This document shows, one piece after another, positions 10,894 through 19,349 of a DNA stretch of 64,000 nt (its first letter is position 1; every line of letters begins with the position of its first letter). The DNA lies in assembly GCF_000189415.1 (NCBI RefSeq), contig NC_015144.1:935501-999500 (forward strand). The letters run 5' to 3'. Below the pieces are notes generated by a model. It did not search any database and had not been told where the DNA came from. It worked only from the letters and a program-made list of their open reading frames with translations. Origin of the DNA: Weeksella virosa DSM 16922. GTDB lineage: Bacteria; Bacteroidota; Bacteroidia; Flavobacteriales; Weeksellaceae. The translations under genes were made by a program, and so were the position numbers.

Positions 10894-11547
10894 ATGGAAA
10901 TTATTCAACAAGCATTCGATTTTATCATGCATATCGACCAACACCTAACCTACTTCGCAAACGAGTATGGTTTGTGGCTCTATGGTATATTATTTCTCAT
11001 AATTTTTGTAGAAACAGGTGTGGTTGTAATGCCTTTTTTGCCTGGCGACTCTTTGCTGTTTGCTGCCGGTATGTTAGCTGCTCAGCCCAATGACCTCAAC
11101 GTAGTTGTGATGATGCTCATTCTCTTTGTTGCCGCTGTATTGGGCGACACACTCAACTATACCATTGGTCGAGAGCTGGGAATGAAAGCAGTAAAAACAC
11201 GCATCTTTGGTAAACAATTTGTCCAACAAGAACATCTTGACAAAACACATCAATTCTACGAAAAGTATGGTTCTAAAACCATTGTTATCGCTCGCTTCGT
11301 ACCTATCGTAAGAACCTTGGCCCCTTTCGTAGCAGGCATCGGTCACATGCGTTATACGACTTTCCTATTATATAATGTACTGGGAGGTTTTATTTGGATT
11401 TTCGGTATTACTTTGGCAGGTTATCTCTTGGGAGACATACCGTTTATCAAAAATAACTTCTCGAAAGTAGTACTCATTATCATCGTGATTTCTTTATTGC
11501 CAATCATCTTCGAAGTGGCCAAGGAAAAAATGAAGAAAAAAGCATAA
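10894..11547 (+). CDS. DedA-family membrane protein (copy 1)
   Basis: 217-aa inner-membrane protein of the DedA/VTT family; members flip undecaprenyl phosphate or other lipids and affect proton balance. Visible family features are the re-entrant segment around FVETGVVVMPFLPGDSLLF (39-57), the acidic residue in ETG, the GDTLNY motif and the downstream ARFVPIVRTLAPFVAG. It ends in a lysine-rich tail. A paralogue follows immediately at 11611, separated by a terminator, so this is a tandem duplication with independent ends. Confidence 0.93.
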   Translation: MEIIQQAFDFIMHIDQHLTYFANEYGLWLYGILFLIIFVETGVVVMPFLPGDSLLFAAGMLAAQPNDLNVVVMMLILFVAAVLGDTLNYTIGRELGMKAVKTRIFGKQFVQQEHLDKTHQFYEKYGSKTIVIARFVPIVRTLAPFVAGIGHMRYTTFLLYNVLGGFIWIFGITLAGYLLGDIPFIKNNFSKVVLIIIVISLLPIIFEVAKEKMKKKA

Positions 11548-11569
11548 AATATTATTTTTATATGGTATA

Positions 11570-11597
11570 AAACTCAGTTCTCGAACTGAGTTTTTTT
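11570..11597 (+). terminator. Terminator between the two dedA genes
   Basis: Near-palindromic AAACTCAGTTC/GAACTGAGTTT hairpin followed by seven T. Confidence 0.9.
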
Positions 11598-11610
11598 GTA
11601 CCTTGCTTAG

Positions 11611-12261
11611 ATGGAAGTCATAGATTATCTTTTACACATCGACCAATATTTAGAAAGCTTTCTGATGCAGTATCAGACTTGGTTATACCTTTTTCTGTTT
11701 TTATTAATTTTCATAGAAACAGGTTTGGTTTTCATGCCCTTTTTACCTGGAGATTCTTTGCTATTCGCTGCAGGAATGCTGACAGCAAGCTACCCTCAAT
11801 ATTTGCATATTTACATAGTTTTATCCTTGCTAATTGCTGCAGCTATTTTGGGCGACACCTTGAACTATTTTATCGGATTGAAAGTCGGACTGAAACTCCT
11901 CAAAAAGAAACTATTTGGCAAGCAAATAATCCAAGATAAAGCTTTGCAAAAAACAGAACACTTCTTCGATAAGTACGGAAAAAAAACCATAATCATAGCC
12001 AGATTTGTACCGCTAGTAAGAACCATTGCTCCCTTTATAGCCGGAATTTCGCGTATGCATTACCCAACCTTTTTACGGTTCAATATCATCGGTGGTGTAC
12101 TTTGGGTACTCCTTATCACTTTACTTGGTTATTTTCTTGGGAAAAATCAGACCGTAAAAGAAAACTTCGAAATTGTCATTATCCTAATAATCAGCTTATC
12201 TTTGTTTCCTATGATTTACGAATTGATCCGAGAGAAATTTTGCTCGAAAAGCGAATCATAA
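11611..12261 (+). CDS. DedA-family membrane protein (copy 2)
   Basis: 216-aa paralogue of the preceding gene with the same landmarks: IETGLVFMPFLPGDSLLF, GDTLNYFIG and ARFVPLVRTIAPFIAG. The two proteins are the same length and alignable throughout but clearly diverged, so the duplication is old. A sequence GTACCTTG, one base short of the TAnnTTTG consensus, ends five bases before the ATG, suggesting its own start-proximal promoter downstream of the terminator. Confidence 0.93.
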   Translation: MEVIDYLLHIDQYLESFLMQYQTWLYLFLFLLIFIETGLVFMPFLPGDSLLFAAGMLTASYPQYLHIYIVLSLLIAAAILGDTLNYFIGLKVGLKLLKKKLFGKQIIQDKALQKTEHFFDKYGKKTIIIARFVPLVRTIAPFIAGISRMHYPTFLRFNIIGGVLWVLLITLLGYFLGKNQTVKENFEIVIILIISLSLFPMIYELIREKFCSKSES

Positions 12262-12307
12262 AAACTAATTTAAACTACCGAACAAAAGAATAAAAACTTA
12301 CATATCG

Positions 12308-13429
12308 ATGCTTGAAGTAAAGGAAGTACAAACCGAAAAAAATATGGACAACTTTGTGAAATTTCCTTTCACCTTGTACAAAAACGACCCTTATTGGGTA
12401 CCGTCTATCATCCGAAATGAAAAACAATCTTTTCATCCTTCTAACAAAATTTTCAACGAAGTAACTGCTCATTTTTACCTAGCATATCGCGATAATAAAA
12501 TAGTTGGTAGGATAGCAACTATCATCAACTGGGAGGAAGTGAATAATCTGAAAAAGAAAAAAGTTCGTTTCGGCTGGTTTGACTTTATTGATGATATTGA
12601 GGTGGCTAAAGCTTTGTTACAAAAAGCAGAAGATTTGGCAAAAAAGCATCAACTGACTTATGTAGAGGGACCAATGGGCTTCTCTAATATGGACAAGGCT
12701 GGAATGCTTACCGAAGGTTTTGATTATTTGCCCACCATGATTGGTCTCTATAATTATGAGTATTATCCGAAACATATGATCAGTTTAGGTTATCGACCTG
12801 AAGCTTCTTGGGTAGAATACCTGATGGATATTGATAATTTAGGCAAGGTGAATGAGATATCGCGCATAGGAAAGATCATCGAGAAAAGATTCAATGTTCG
12901 GGTTATGAAATTCAGAAACTCGAAAGAATTGGTACAACACGCCGACGAATTATTCAATCTATTGAATAAGACCTACGCTGACCTACAAAGTTTCGTGCCG
13001 ATTTCGGCTGATCAGGTAGAGCATTATAAAAAGAAATATCTGAAGTTTATCCATCCAGATTTTGTGGTATGTATCGAAAATGAAGAGAAGAAAATGGTTG
13101 CTTTTGCCATTACGATGCCTTCTTTCTCCAAAGCCTACCAGAAAACAAAGGGTCGACTTTTCCCTTTCGGGTGGTGGCACTTATTGCAAGCGCTAAGGAA
13201 AAACAACCATGCAGAGTTTTATCTTATCGGGATCGATCCTGCCTACCAAAACAAGGGTTTACATGCTTTGATTTTTAGAGATTTGTATAGAAATTTCCGA
13301 GCAAGAGGAATCGAAACTATGGAAACCAATCCCTTACTCGAAGAGAATATTAAAGTTCAGCAGCTTTGGAAAGATTTTTCACCCAAAATCCATAAAAAAA
13401 GAAGTACTTTCAGGAAAGATATTAACTAA
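12308..13429 (+). CDS. GNAT-fold acetyltransferase-like protein
   Basis: 373-aa cytoplasmic protein of a family common in Bacteroidota and often annotated as an N-acetyltransferase. The N-terminal part (about 1-110) carries a GNAT-like start (YLAYRDNKIVGRIATI, 57-72). The C-terminal half has the acetyl-CoA-binding loop area LIGIDPAYQNKGLHALIFRD (about 305-324), which fits the R/Q-x-x-G-x-G/A type motif in degenerate form. Substrate unknown. It follows dedA copy 2 after 46 nt without a terminator and could be co-transcribed. Confidence 0.75.
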   Translation: MLEVKEVQTEKNMDNFVKFPFTLYKNDPYWVPSIIRNEKQSFHPSNKIFNEVTAHFYLAYRDNKIVGRIATIINWEEVNNLKKKKVRFGWFDFIDDIEVAKALLQKAEDLAKKHQLTYVEGPMGFSNMDKAGMLTEGFDYLPTMIGLYNYEYYPKHMISLGYRPEASWVEYLMDIDNLGKVNEISRIGKIIEKRFNVRVMKFRNSKELVQHADELFNLLNKTYADLQSFVPISADQVEHYKKKYLKFIHPDFVVCIENEEKKMVAFAITMPSFSKAYQKTKGRLFPFGWWHLLQALRKNNHAEFYLIGIDPAYQNKGLHALIFRDLYRNFRARGIETMETNPLLEENIKVQQLWKDFSPKIHKKRSTFRKDIN

Positions 13430-13432
13430 AAG

Positions 13433-13457
13433 AATCTACTCGTTCGGGTAGATTTTT
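13433..13457 (+). terminator. Terminator after the GNAT-like gene
   Basis: AATCTAC, 8-nt loop, GTAGATT followed by TTT; starts three bases after the stop codon. Confidence 0.7.
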
Positions 13458-13464
13458 CGGCTTC

Positions 13465-13708
13465 TTATTTCATTTTCCATACATTATTATTCAACCTATG
13501 TCCAGCAGCAGGTTTATAATACAACAGCAAGCCAATATCTTCTTCTTTCATATTGTCAGGAGCCGTCAGTATTGGTTCTTATCTTTTAGAAAAATAAACA
13601 TTTCCCATTTGTTGGATTGTTTATCGTTGGAGCATATTCACCTTTATTAAAATCTTTGGTAGAAAGAGAGTTGATAATAGAAAAAATAAATCTAGAGAAA
13701 ATCTTCAT
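13465..13708 (-). pseudogene. Decayed short gene of unknown function
   Basis: The minus strand encodes MKIFSRFIFSIINSLSTKDF and KGEYAPT from 13708; after a frame change it continues as QQMGNVYFSKR, an in-frame TAA, then EPILTAPDNMKEEDIG and YYKPAAGHRLNNNVWKMK before a stop at 13465. Two lesions (one frameshift, one nonsense codon) break an otherwise protein-like run of about 80 residues. I do not recognise the family. A functional shorter product cannot be excluded. Confidence 0.45.
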
Positions 13709-14043
13709 ATTGATCAAATTAGAATAGATTATTAAATTTAATCTGTATTTTTCTTGGAATCCGAACAAACCGCCATTTAATCTATCCTGTCTACAAAACC
13801 CTAAATAAAAACTTATCGATAAAAATATACTGCCAAAGAGATTTAGTATTGTGGTTTTGGCAATTATCTGTATCGTGCAATAAATCTTTGTCTAAACAAG
13901 ATTCTACGTTTTGTTTTATTTATTATTTTATTATAAATGCAGTGTAGTTCATCCTACCAAAAAAGATTTTATGGTGTTGAGAGGAGATGAAAAGGATGAT
14001 AAATAATTTCTTATTTTTGTAACATTGAAAAAGCCTAATCACA
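13709..14043. other. AT-rich non-coding stretch with promoter for the next gene
   Basis: 335 bp without a supported gene. It contains a near copy of the dispersed motif (CATCCTACCAAAA, 13950-13962) and an exact -7 box TATTTTTG at 14012-14019, 24 nt before the TTG start of the following gene. Nothing else is evident. Confidence 0.5.
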
Positions 14044-15144
14044 TTGAGCAAATTCACCGATAAAGAAATATTTGATTTACTAAAAGATTCGATTGCAAGA
14101 AAATTTTTGCAAGAGAATTCTGCTCAATCACCCAATATTAGTGATTGGCGAGGCTTGGACATTAGCAACTTTCAGGAAGATTTGTTGCAGAAGACCAAGT
14201 CGTCGGTAAGTGAAAAATGGTTTTATACGTACTTCAAAACCGAATTCAAAAAACTTCCACGAATCGACATGCTCAATCTTTTGGCACAATATTGCGGTTA
14301 CCGAAATTGGGCACAATTTGTACACAAAAAGGAAGTTGAGTTTTTTAATAAACCCGAAAAACCCAAAGCAGAAATCATACTCGCTGATACTCTTCCTCAG
14401 AAAATTTCTCCGACCGAAAAAAAAGAAAATATTGGTCTGCCATTGATAGAGAATAAGCCAAAGAAAGAAGTAATTTTGGTCCCCGATACAGAAAAGGTTA
14501 ACGAACAAAAAGAAGAGAAGAAAAAACAAAAAAAATGGATTGCCATTGGGGCAGGTTTGGTCCTTTTACTGGGTAGCGTAATTTTTGGCATGTATAAAGC
14601 TTTTTTTACTGACAAGACTTATGAATTTTGTTTCATCGATTCTGACCGTGTTGCACCGATAAAAACGCCAATAGAAGTTACAATTTTCCGAGAAGGATTT
14701 ACTCCACTGGTATTGAATACAACGTCGGGTTGTGTAATGTTTGAGAGCCCAAGAGACACTCTAAAAATGGCGGTTAGTTCACCCTACCACAAGGTAGACA
14801 CTTTGCGTATTAACCTAAATAATTACCGAGAAACAGAACGAATTGTCCTCAACCCAGATGACTATAAAGTTATGCTGCATTACTATTCTCACTCGGCAAA
14901 GAATCTGAAAGAAAGAATCAAAAAACTTAACCAGATGATCGACGATAATGCGTTGATTTATCAGGTTTATGACAATGATGTTTTTGGCGTAGAAATACTT
15001 TCTAAACAGCAGTATATCAACCTAATGACCCTACCCACCTCTACCCTAAAAAACTATACCTTGATTGAATCTGAACGAAACAAACAAGGAAAAATTGTTA
15101 AACTAAAATTCAAAATTCAACAAGATGAAACAGAATTACCGTAA
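14044..15144 (+). CDS. Membrane-anchored protein of unknown function with cytoplasmic N-terminal domain
   Basis: 366 aa, apparently initiated at TTG 14044; no in-frame ATG lies between the -7 box and this codon. The N-terminal domain (1-100) is a recurrent Bacteroidota module with DWRGLDISNFQEDL, SVSEKWFYTYFK and LPRIDMLNLLAQYCGYRNWA. A charged linker (100-164) is followed by one transmembrane helix (about 165-188) and a predicted extracytoplasmic C-terminal half rich in beta strand and Thr/Val. The topology suggests a trans-envelope sensor or anchor. Its end overlaps the next gene by 20 bp, implying a pair that works together. Function unknown. Confidence 0.8.
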   Translation: MSKFTDKEIFDLLKDSIARKFLQENSAQSPNISDWRGLDISNFQEDLLQKTKSSVSEKWFYTYFKTEFKKLPRIDMLNLLAQYCGYRNWAQFVHKKEVEFFNKPEKPKAEIILADTLPQKISPTEKKENIGLPLIENKPKKEVILVPDTEKVNEQKEEKKKQKKWIAIGAGLVLLLGSVIFGMYKAFFTDKTYEFCFIDSDRVAPIKTPIEVTIFREGFTPLVLNTTSGCVMFESPRDTLKMAVSSPYHKVDTLRINLNNYRETERIVLNPDDYKVMLHYYSHSAKNLKERIKKLNQMIDDNALIYQVYDNDVFGVEILSKQQYINLMTLPTSTLKNYTLIESERNKQGKIVKLKFKIQQDETELP

Positions 15145-15754
15145 AAAAAACTGGCTCTTGTTTGGGCTGTTTTTCTTTAGTTTTTTTTGGTTAGTGACTT
15201 GTAAAAAGGGTTCTACTTATCATGGAGATTATAATCCAGATGAGATAAAATCGTACAAAAACGACCACACTTCTTTGGGTACGAAAATGGACTCTACCCA
15301 GGCAATAGACTTTATCAGTAAACAAAAATTACGCGAATTTTACGAGCTATCTACCTTAGCCGTGAATACGCAAGACTCTGTTTTATCGCATATGTTATGG
15401 AGTCAATTGAAATCATATTTCTCACCAAAAGATACGGTAGAAATTATGCATGTTTTGGATGATTTACGGAGCAAGAACGTTAAATTTACTTCGATAAATA
15501 GTTTACATTCTAATCCTCTAGATTCGATTTATTCTGACACTTTGAAACGTATTCATTATACCGTAAATTATTTTGCTGCCGATAAAAAATTAATAGAATC
15601 GAATGAGAGAATTAGTATTTTGGTTTTGAAAAAAGATCCACAAAAATTTGTGAAAGAATTCAAATTCTACTTCAAAACGTTGAATGATTTTCCACCGAAA
15701 GACAGTATTTCTGTAGACGACACCATCGCATCTAGAGGTACATCACCTCGATGA
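15125..15754 (+). CDS. Predicted lipoprotein of unknown function
   Basis: 209 aa with a signal peptide ending in the lipobox LVTC, so Cys26 should be lipidated. The body is helical and charged with no family that I recognise. It overlaps the upstream membrane protein by 20 bp. Its last 88 bp also overlap the end of the convergent cyclo-ligase gene, so the C-terminal PPKDSISVDDTIASRG tail is read from DNA that codes on both strands. The tail may have been acquired by loss of an earlier stop codon. Confidence 0.75.
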   Translation: MKQNYRKKNWLLFGLFFFSFFWLVTCKKGSTYHGDYNPDEIKSYKNDHTSLGTKMDSTQAIDFISKQKLREFYELSTLAVNTQDSVLSHMLWSQLKSYFSPKDTVEIMHVLDDLRSKNVKFTSINSLHSNPLDSIYSDTLKRIHYTVNYFAADKKLIESNERISILVLKKDPQKFVKEFKFYFKTLNDFPPKDSISVDDTIASRGTSPR

Positions 15755-16257
15755 ATATCGGTTATTTGCTCTACAGGCGAAAAAAAACTCAACCCAATTT
15801 TCTGCACATTTTCAGCGGTTGATTGTAGAAAACGATCATAAAAACCGCCACCATACCCAACTCGATTACCTTGCAAATCTGCCACAAACATTGGCAGAAA
15901 AATTACCTCGATTTGTGTTGAATCAATCACCGAGAATACTTCGGGTTCGGGAATAGAAAATTTCCCAATCCGTATCGGAAAAGATGATTGCACCTCGGCA
16001 CTTATCATTTCATTTCCTTCTACAATCGGTACGACCACTCGTTTCCCTAAAGAAAAAAGCCATTCGATAATGGGCCAAGTATTGATTTCATTGTTGCTTT
16101 TTATCGGTAAGAAAATATGAAAAACATCGACATCAGAAAAGTCTATACGCTGCAATTGATGAAAAATCTGCTCACTCAATTCTTCAACTTCAGTTGCTGA
16201 CATTTGTTTACGCTTGGTTCTGAAATAATCTCTTGCTTCTTTTTTCGTCAATTTCAT
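15667..16257 (-). CDS. fau: 5-formyltetrahydrofolate cyclo-ligase
   Basis: ATP-dependent conversion of 5-formyl-THF to 5,10-methenyl-THF. 196 aa, normal length. Typical motifs are the basic N-terminus MKLTKKEARDYFRTKRKQM, the substrate region FSIPEPEVF (about 99-107) and the nucleotide-binding loop GNRVGYGGGFYDRFL (about 131-145). The C-terminus DAMVSSTEILSF is also typical, so the convergent overlap with the lipoprotein gene is not caused by a run-on of this gene. The strand switches here, and the downstream minus-strand genes form a separate unit. Confidence 0.95.
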   Translation of the reverse strand: MKLTKKEARDYFRTKRKQMSATEVEELSEQIFHQLQRIDFSDVDVFHIFLPIKSNNEINTWPIIEWLFSLGKRVVVPIVEGNEMISAEVQSSFPIRIGKFSIPEPEVFSVIDSTQIEVIFLPMFVADLQGNRVGYGGGFYDRFLQSTAENVQKIGLSFFSPVEQITDIHRGDVPLDAMVSSTEILSFGGKSFNVLK

Positions 16258-16552
16258 ATTCTACCCCAAAAATTATTCAATAATATAATAATTCAAAAAC
16301 ATTTTGATATAGAGTTCTCCTGACTTTTCTTCTCGCAATAGTGTATCCAATTTACAAAGTATCTAAATCATTTGTACTATACAAAGTAAAGAAAAGTGCA
16401 CAGAACAACAGCTATTCAAAAGAAATCTTTATGGTCAAAGTTACTTTTTTCTTTTGTTCTAAAATTTGTTTTCTACAAAAAGCTGTTTTTTGTTGGGATT
16501 ATCAGCAAGATAATTTATAAAGTTCTATCCAAAAATAAGTGAATAACAAAAC
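16258..16552. other. Non-coding AT-rich stretch
   Basis: About 295 bp upstream of fau and downstream of the ferredoxin terminator. On the minus strand TAATTTTTG lies about 10 nt before the fau start and may be its promoter box. No coding sequence or further repeat was found. Confidence 0.4.
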
Positions 16553-16583
16553 AAAAAAAACCATCCTAAATAGAATGGTTTCT
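16553..16583 (-). terminator. Terminator of the U32-ferredoxin unit
   Basis: On the minus strand AAACCAT / ATGGTTT hairpin with 10-nt loop followed by a run of eight T. Confidence 0.8.
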
Positions 16584-16603
16584 AATAATTTTTATTTTAT
16601 TTT

Positions 16604-16834
16604 TTATATTTCTTTGACTGAAATAATATTCACTGGGCAAGCTTTGGCTGCACGTTCACAGCTATCGAAAATAGTATGATCTGGATCTTTCAGTGTAAAA
16701 AAACCTTTCTTTTCTACTGACTTCAATAAAACAGATTTTCCGTCTTTTTTCGACATCCGAAAGCGTTCTGGGGCTAACTCATAACAATAATTACAACCAA
16801 TGCACTTGTTGCGCTGAAGGGTAATAATCACCAT
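16604..16834 (-). CDS. Small 4Fe-4S ferredoxin
   Basis: 76-aa electron-transfer protein with CIGCNYC near the N-terminus and SCERAAKACPV near the C-terminus, the pattern of a single-cluster bacterial ferredoxin (CxxCxxC plus a distant CP). I start it at ATG 16834 (MVIITLQRN); a start at 16870 would overlap the upstream U32 gene by 17 bp and add an unlikely basic tail. It follows the U32 gene by about 20 nt with no terminator between, so it is probably that enzyme's electron donor. Confidence 0.9.
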   Translation of the reverse strand: MVIITLQRNKCIGCNYCYELAPERFRMSKKDGKSVLLKSVEKKGFFTLKDPDHTIFDSCERAAKACPVNIISVKEI

Positions 16835-16853
16835 ATTTTTATATTTTATTGTT

Positions 16854-18146
16854 TTAGTGCGAGTAAGCACCTTCTTCTACATTATTCTGTTGGGTTCCTG
16901 GCTCTTCTACCTTGACCAATTTATATAGCTTATCAGACGGTCTGATTCGGAAATTCAATGGAATGGTAATGCTCGCTCCTTTGCTTGCAATTTCATTCGG
17001 CTGATCATCTACATACATCGATTCTACAATCATTTCTTTGGCACCGGTTGTTGGGCCTGTTACCAAGATTAGATCTCCGACTTTTAGGTCGTATGCTTCG
17101 ATTGCAAATTCACCGATATTGGCTTTCGGGAAAAAGTGTTTTCCTTTGCCGATATATACTTTCTTCTGAGTAGCCATAGAACCTGGTGTTGCAGACCATT
17201 CTCCTAATTTTTGTCCCAAATAATATCCTGACCAAAAACCACGATTGTAAACAGTTTGTAATAAGCCCATCCAATAGTCTACTTTTTCTTGAGAATATGT
17301 CCCATCGGCTATCGAATCGATTGCTTCTCGGTAACAACGAATAACGGTTGCTACGTATTCTGGCGCACGGCCGCGACCTTCAATTTTCAGGACTTTTACT
17401 CCTGCGTCGACTACCTCATCTAAGAATTCTATCGTGCATAAATCTTTCGGCGACATCATGTACTCGTTATCCAACTCGATTTCGAATCCAGATTCCTGAT
17501 CGATTACCGTATATTTCTTACGACAGTTTTGTTTGCAAGCACCTCTATTTGCAGAAGAGTTATGCGAATGTAAGCTCAAATAGCATTTTCCAGAAACAGC
17601 CATACATAAAGCACCATGACCGAAAATTTCTATTTCTACTAAATTTCCGTTTGGGCCTTTGACCTGTTCTTTTTCTATTTGTTCGGTAATTTTTTTCACT
17701 TGTTTCAAGCTCAATTCTCGCGACAATACCATTGTATCGGCAAACATTGCATAGAACTTTACTGTTTCTATATTGGTTACATTAATTTGTGTAGAAATAT
17801 GCACTTCCATCCCAATCTGACGTGCGTAGGCAATCACCGATTGATCCATAGCAATTACCGCCGTAATATTGGCTTCTTTGGCTTTGTCTAGCAATACCTT
17901 GATCAATGACAAATCGTGATCGTAGATAATCGTATTGAGGGTAAGGTAAGAACGTACACCAAATGATTCGCAACGTTTCACAATTTCGGGTAAATCATCT
18001 ATTGTGAAATTAATCGAGGCACGTGCACGCATATTCAATTGGTCTACACCAAAATATACAGAATCTGCACCATTATCAAGGGCTGCTTGTAAAGACTCGA
18101 AATTACCAGCAGGAGCCATCAACTCCATTTTTCCATCTTTGGTCAT
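16854..18146 (-). CDS. Peptidase U32 family protein (TrhP/RlhA-like RNA hydroxylase)
   Basis: 430 aa. U32 proteins of this type (E. coli TrhP/YegQ and RlhA) are required for 5-hydroxylation of tRNA or rRNA pyrimidines, not for proteolysis. Features are the N-terminal LMAPAGNFESLQAALDNGAD, HISTQINVTN, GHGALCMAVSGKC (about 175-187) and the Cys-rich GACKQNCRKKY, then KIEGRGRAPEYV and a C-terminal beta domain. The four conserved cysteines in the middle suggest metal or Fe-S binding. The -7 box TACCTTTG lies 21 nt before the start. The ferredoxin gene follows directly. Which RNA is modified cannot be told from sequence. Confidence 0.9.
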   Translation of the reverse strand: MTKDGKMELMAPAGNFESLQAALDNGADSVYFGVDQLNMRARASINFTIDDLPEIVKRCESFGVRSYLTLNTIIYDHDLSLIKVLLDKAKEANITAVIAMDQSVIAYARQIGMEVHISTQINVTNIETVKFYAMFADTMVLSRELSLKQVKKITEQIEKEQVKGPNGNLVEIEIFGHGALCMAVSGKCYLSLHSHNSSANRGACKQNCRKKYTVIDQESGFEIELDNEYMMSPKDLCTIEFLDEVVDAGVKVLKIEGRGRAPEYVATVIRCYREAIDSIADGTYSQEKVDYWMGLLQTVYNRGFWSGYYLGQKLGEWSATPGSMATQKKVYIGKGKHFFPKANIGEFAIEAYDLKVGDLILVTGPTTGAKEMIVESMYVDDQPNEIASKGASITIPLNFRIRPSDKLYKLVKVEEPGTQQNNVEEGAYSH

Positions 18147-18167
18147 ATTCTAATATTATTTAAGTTG

Positions 18168-18175
18168 CAAAGGTA
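18168..18175 (-). promoter_or_regulatory. -7 box of the U32-ferredoxin operon
   Basis: TACCTTTG on the minus strand, exact consensus, 21 nt before the start codon at 18146. Confidence 0.75.
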
Positions 18176-18373
18176 CAAAAAAATCACAGGAGTTTTTCTT
18201 ACTATTTTTTAGGTTTAATGCTTTTGCGAAGGTTTAGCATTCTTTGCATTCACTTGACTATGTTGTCTTTATGAATATTTGCCTTCTAATTACAATCAAA
18301 CTATAGATTTAGACTTTGTTTTTCACCCAACAAGAATCGAACAGAAGAAGCTATTTTTGATGATATTTTACTG

Positions 18374-18381
18374 TATTTTTG
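18374..18381 (+). promoter_or_regulatory. -7 box 4 nt before the SpoU gene
   Basis: Exact TATTTTTG; four bases (TAGT) separate it from ATG 18386, predicting a leaderless mRNA. Confidence 0.7.
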
Positions 18382-18385
18382 TAGT

Positions 18386-19159
18386 ATGCATATAGAAAGT
18401 TTACAAAATCCGAAAATAAAAAATCTTCTCAAACTACAAGAAAAATCCAGGGAAAGAAAAAAACAGAATACCTTTGTAGTAGAAGGATTACAAGAAAATC
18501 GCTTGGCGATAGAAGGTGGTTTTCGAGCGTTGGAATTTTATATTTGCGAGGATATTTTTGATGATAATCTTCCGTTAGAAAACGGAAAGATCTACAAAGT
18601 GAATAAACCCGTCTTTGAAAAAATTGCATACAGAAAAACAACGGGCGGAATTGTAGGCGTTTATGCGACAAAAGAAAACAATTTATCGGGGGTAGAACTA
18701 CCAGAAAATGCCTTGATTTTGGTTCTAGAAGCAGTCGAAAAACCCGGGAATTTAGGTGCAATTTTACGTACAGCCGATGGCGCAAAAGTGGATGCAGTGA
18801 TTGTTTGCGACGAAACGGTTGATTTCTACAATCCGAATGTGATACGTTCTTCGGTCGGAACTTTGTTTACCAACCAAATCGCTTCGGGCAGCAAAGAAGA
18901 AGTTTTAAATTTCCTGAAAAACAATAACATACAGATCGTTTCTACCTTTTTGCGAGACAATACCAAAAGTTTGTATGAGATGGATTTCAGCTCTTCTTCG
19001 GCGATTGTTTTGGGAACCGAAGCCACTGGGTTGTCTGATTTTTGGGCTGATGAATCGGATGTGTTGATCAAAATCCCGATGCTGGGCAAGGTCGATTCGC
19101 TCAATGTGAGCAATGCAGCTGCGATTTGTGTTTATGAAGCGGTGAGACAAAGACTGTAG
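18386..19159 (+). CDS. TrmH/SpoU-family RNA 2'-O-methyltransferase
   Basis: 257-aa SPOUT methyltransferase that methylates ribose in rRNA or tRNA using SAM. An N-terminal substrate-binding domain (HIESLQNPKIKNLLKLQEKS and FVVEGLQENRLA) precedes the trefoil-knot domain with motif 1 EKPGNLGAILRTADG (about 122-136), NVIRSSVGTLF, motif 2 IVLGTEATGLS and motif 3 IPMLGKVDSLNVSNAAAI. All three SpoU motifs are intact. RlmB or TrmH specificity cannot be settled by eye. Single gene with its own start-proximal promoter. Confidence 0.93.
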   Translation: MHIESLQNPKIKNLLKLQEKSRERKKQNTFVVEGLQENRLAIEGGFRALEFYICEDIFDDNLPLENGKIYKVNKPVFEKIAYRKTTGGIVGVYATKENNLSGVELPENALILVLEAVEKPGNLGAILRTADGAKVDAVIVCDETVDFYNPNVIRSSVGTLFTNQIASGSKEEVLNFLKNNNIQIVSTFLRDNTKSLYEMDFSSSSAIVLGTEATGLSDFWADESDVLIKIPMLGKVDSLNVSNAAAICVYEAVRQRL

Positions 19160-19349
19160 TACTATAATTATTTGTCTTCTCATCCAATTAGGCTATTGTT
19201 TTATCCTTTTCATCTTTTATTTTTAAGTTAGCTCCTATCAAACATTGTTTAAACCATAATTAGTAATATTTTACTTGCATTCAGTAAAAAAAATACCAGG
19301 AACGAAAAAAGTTATTAGTTTTTTTGAGTATATTAAAAATCATTAAACC

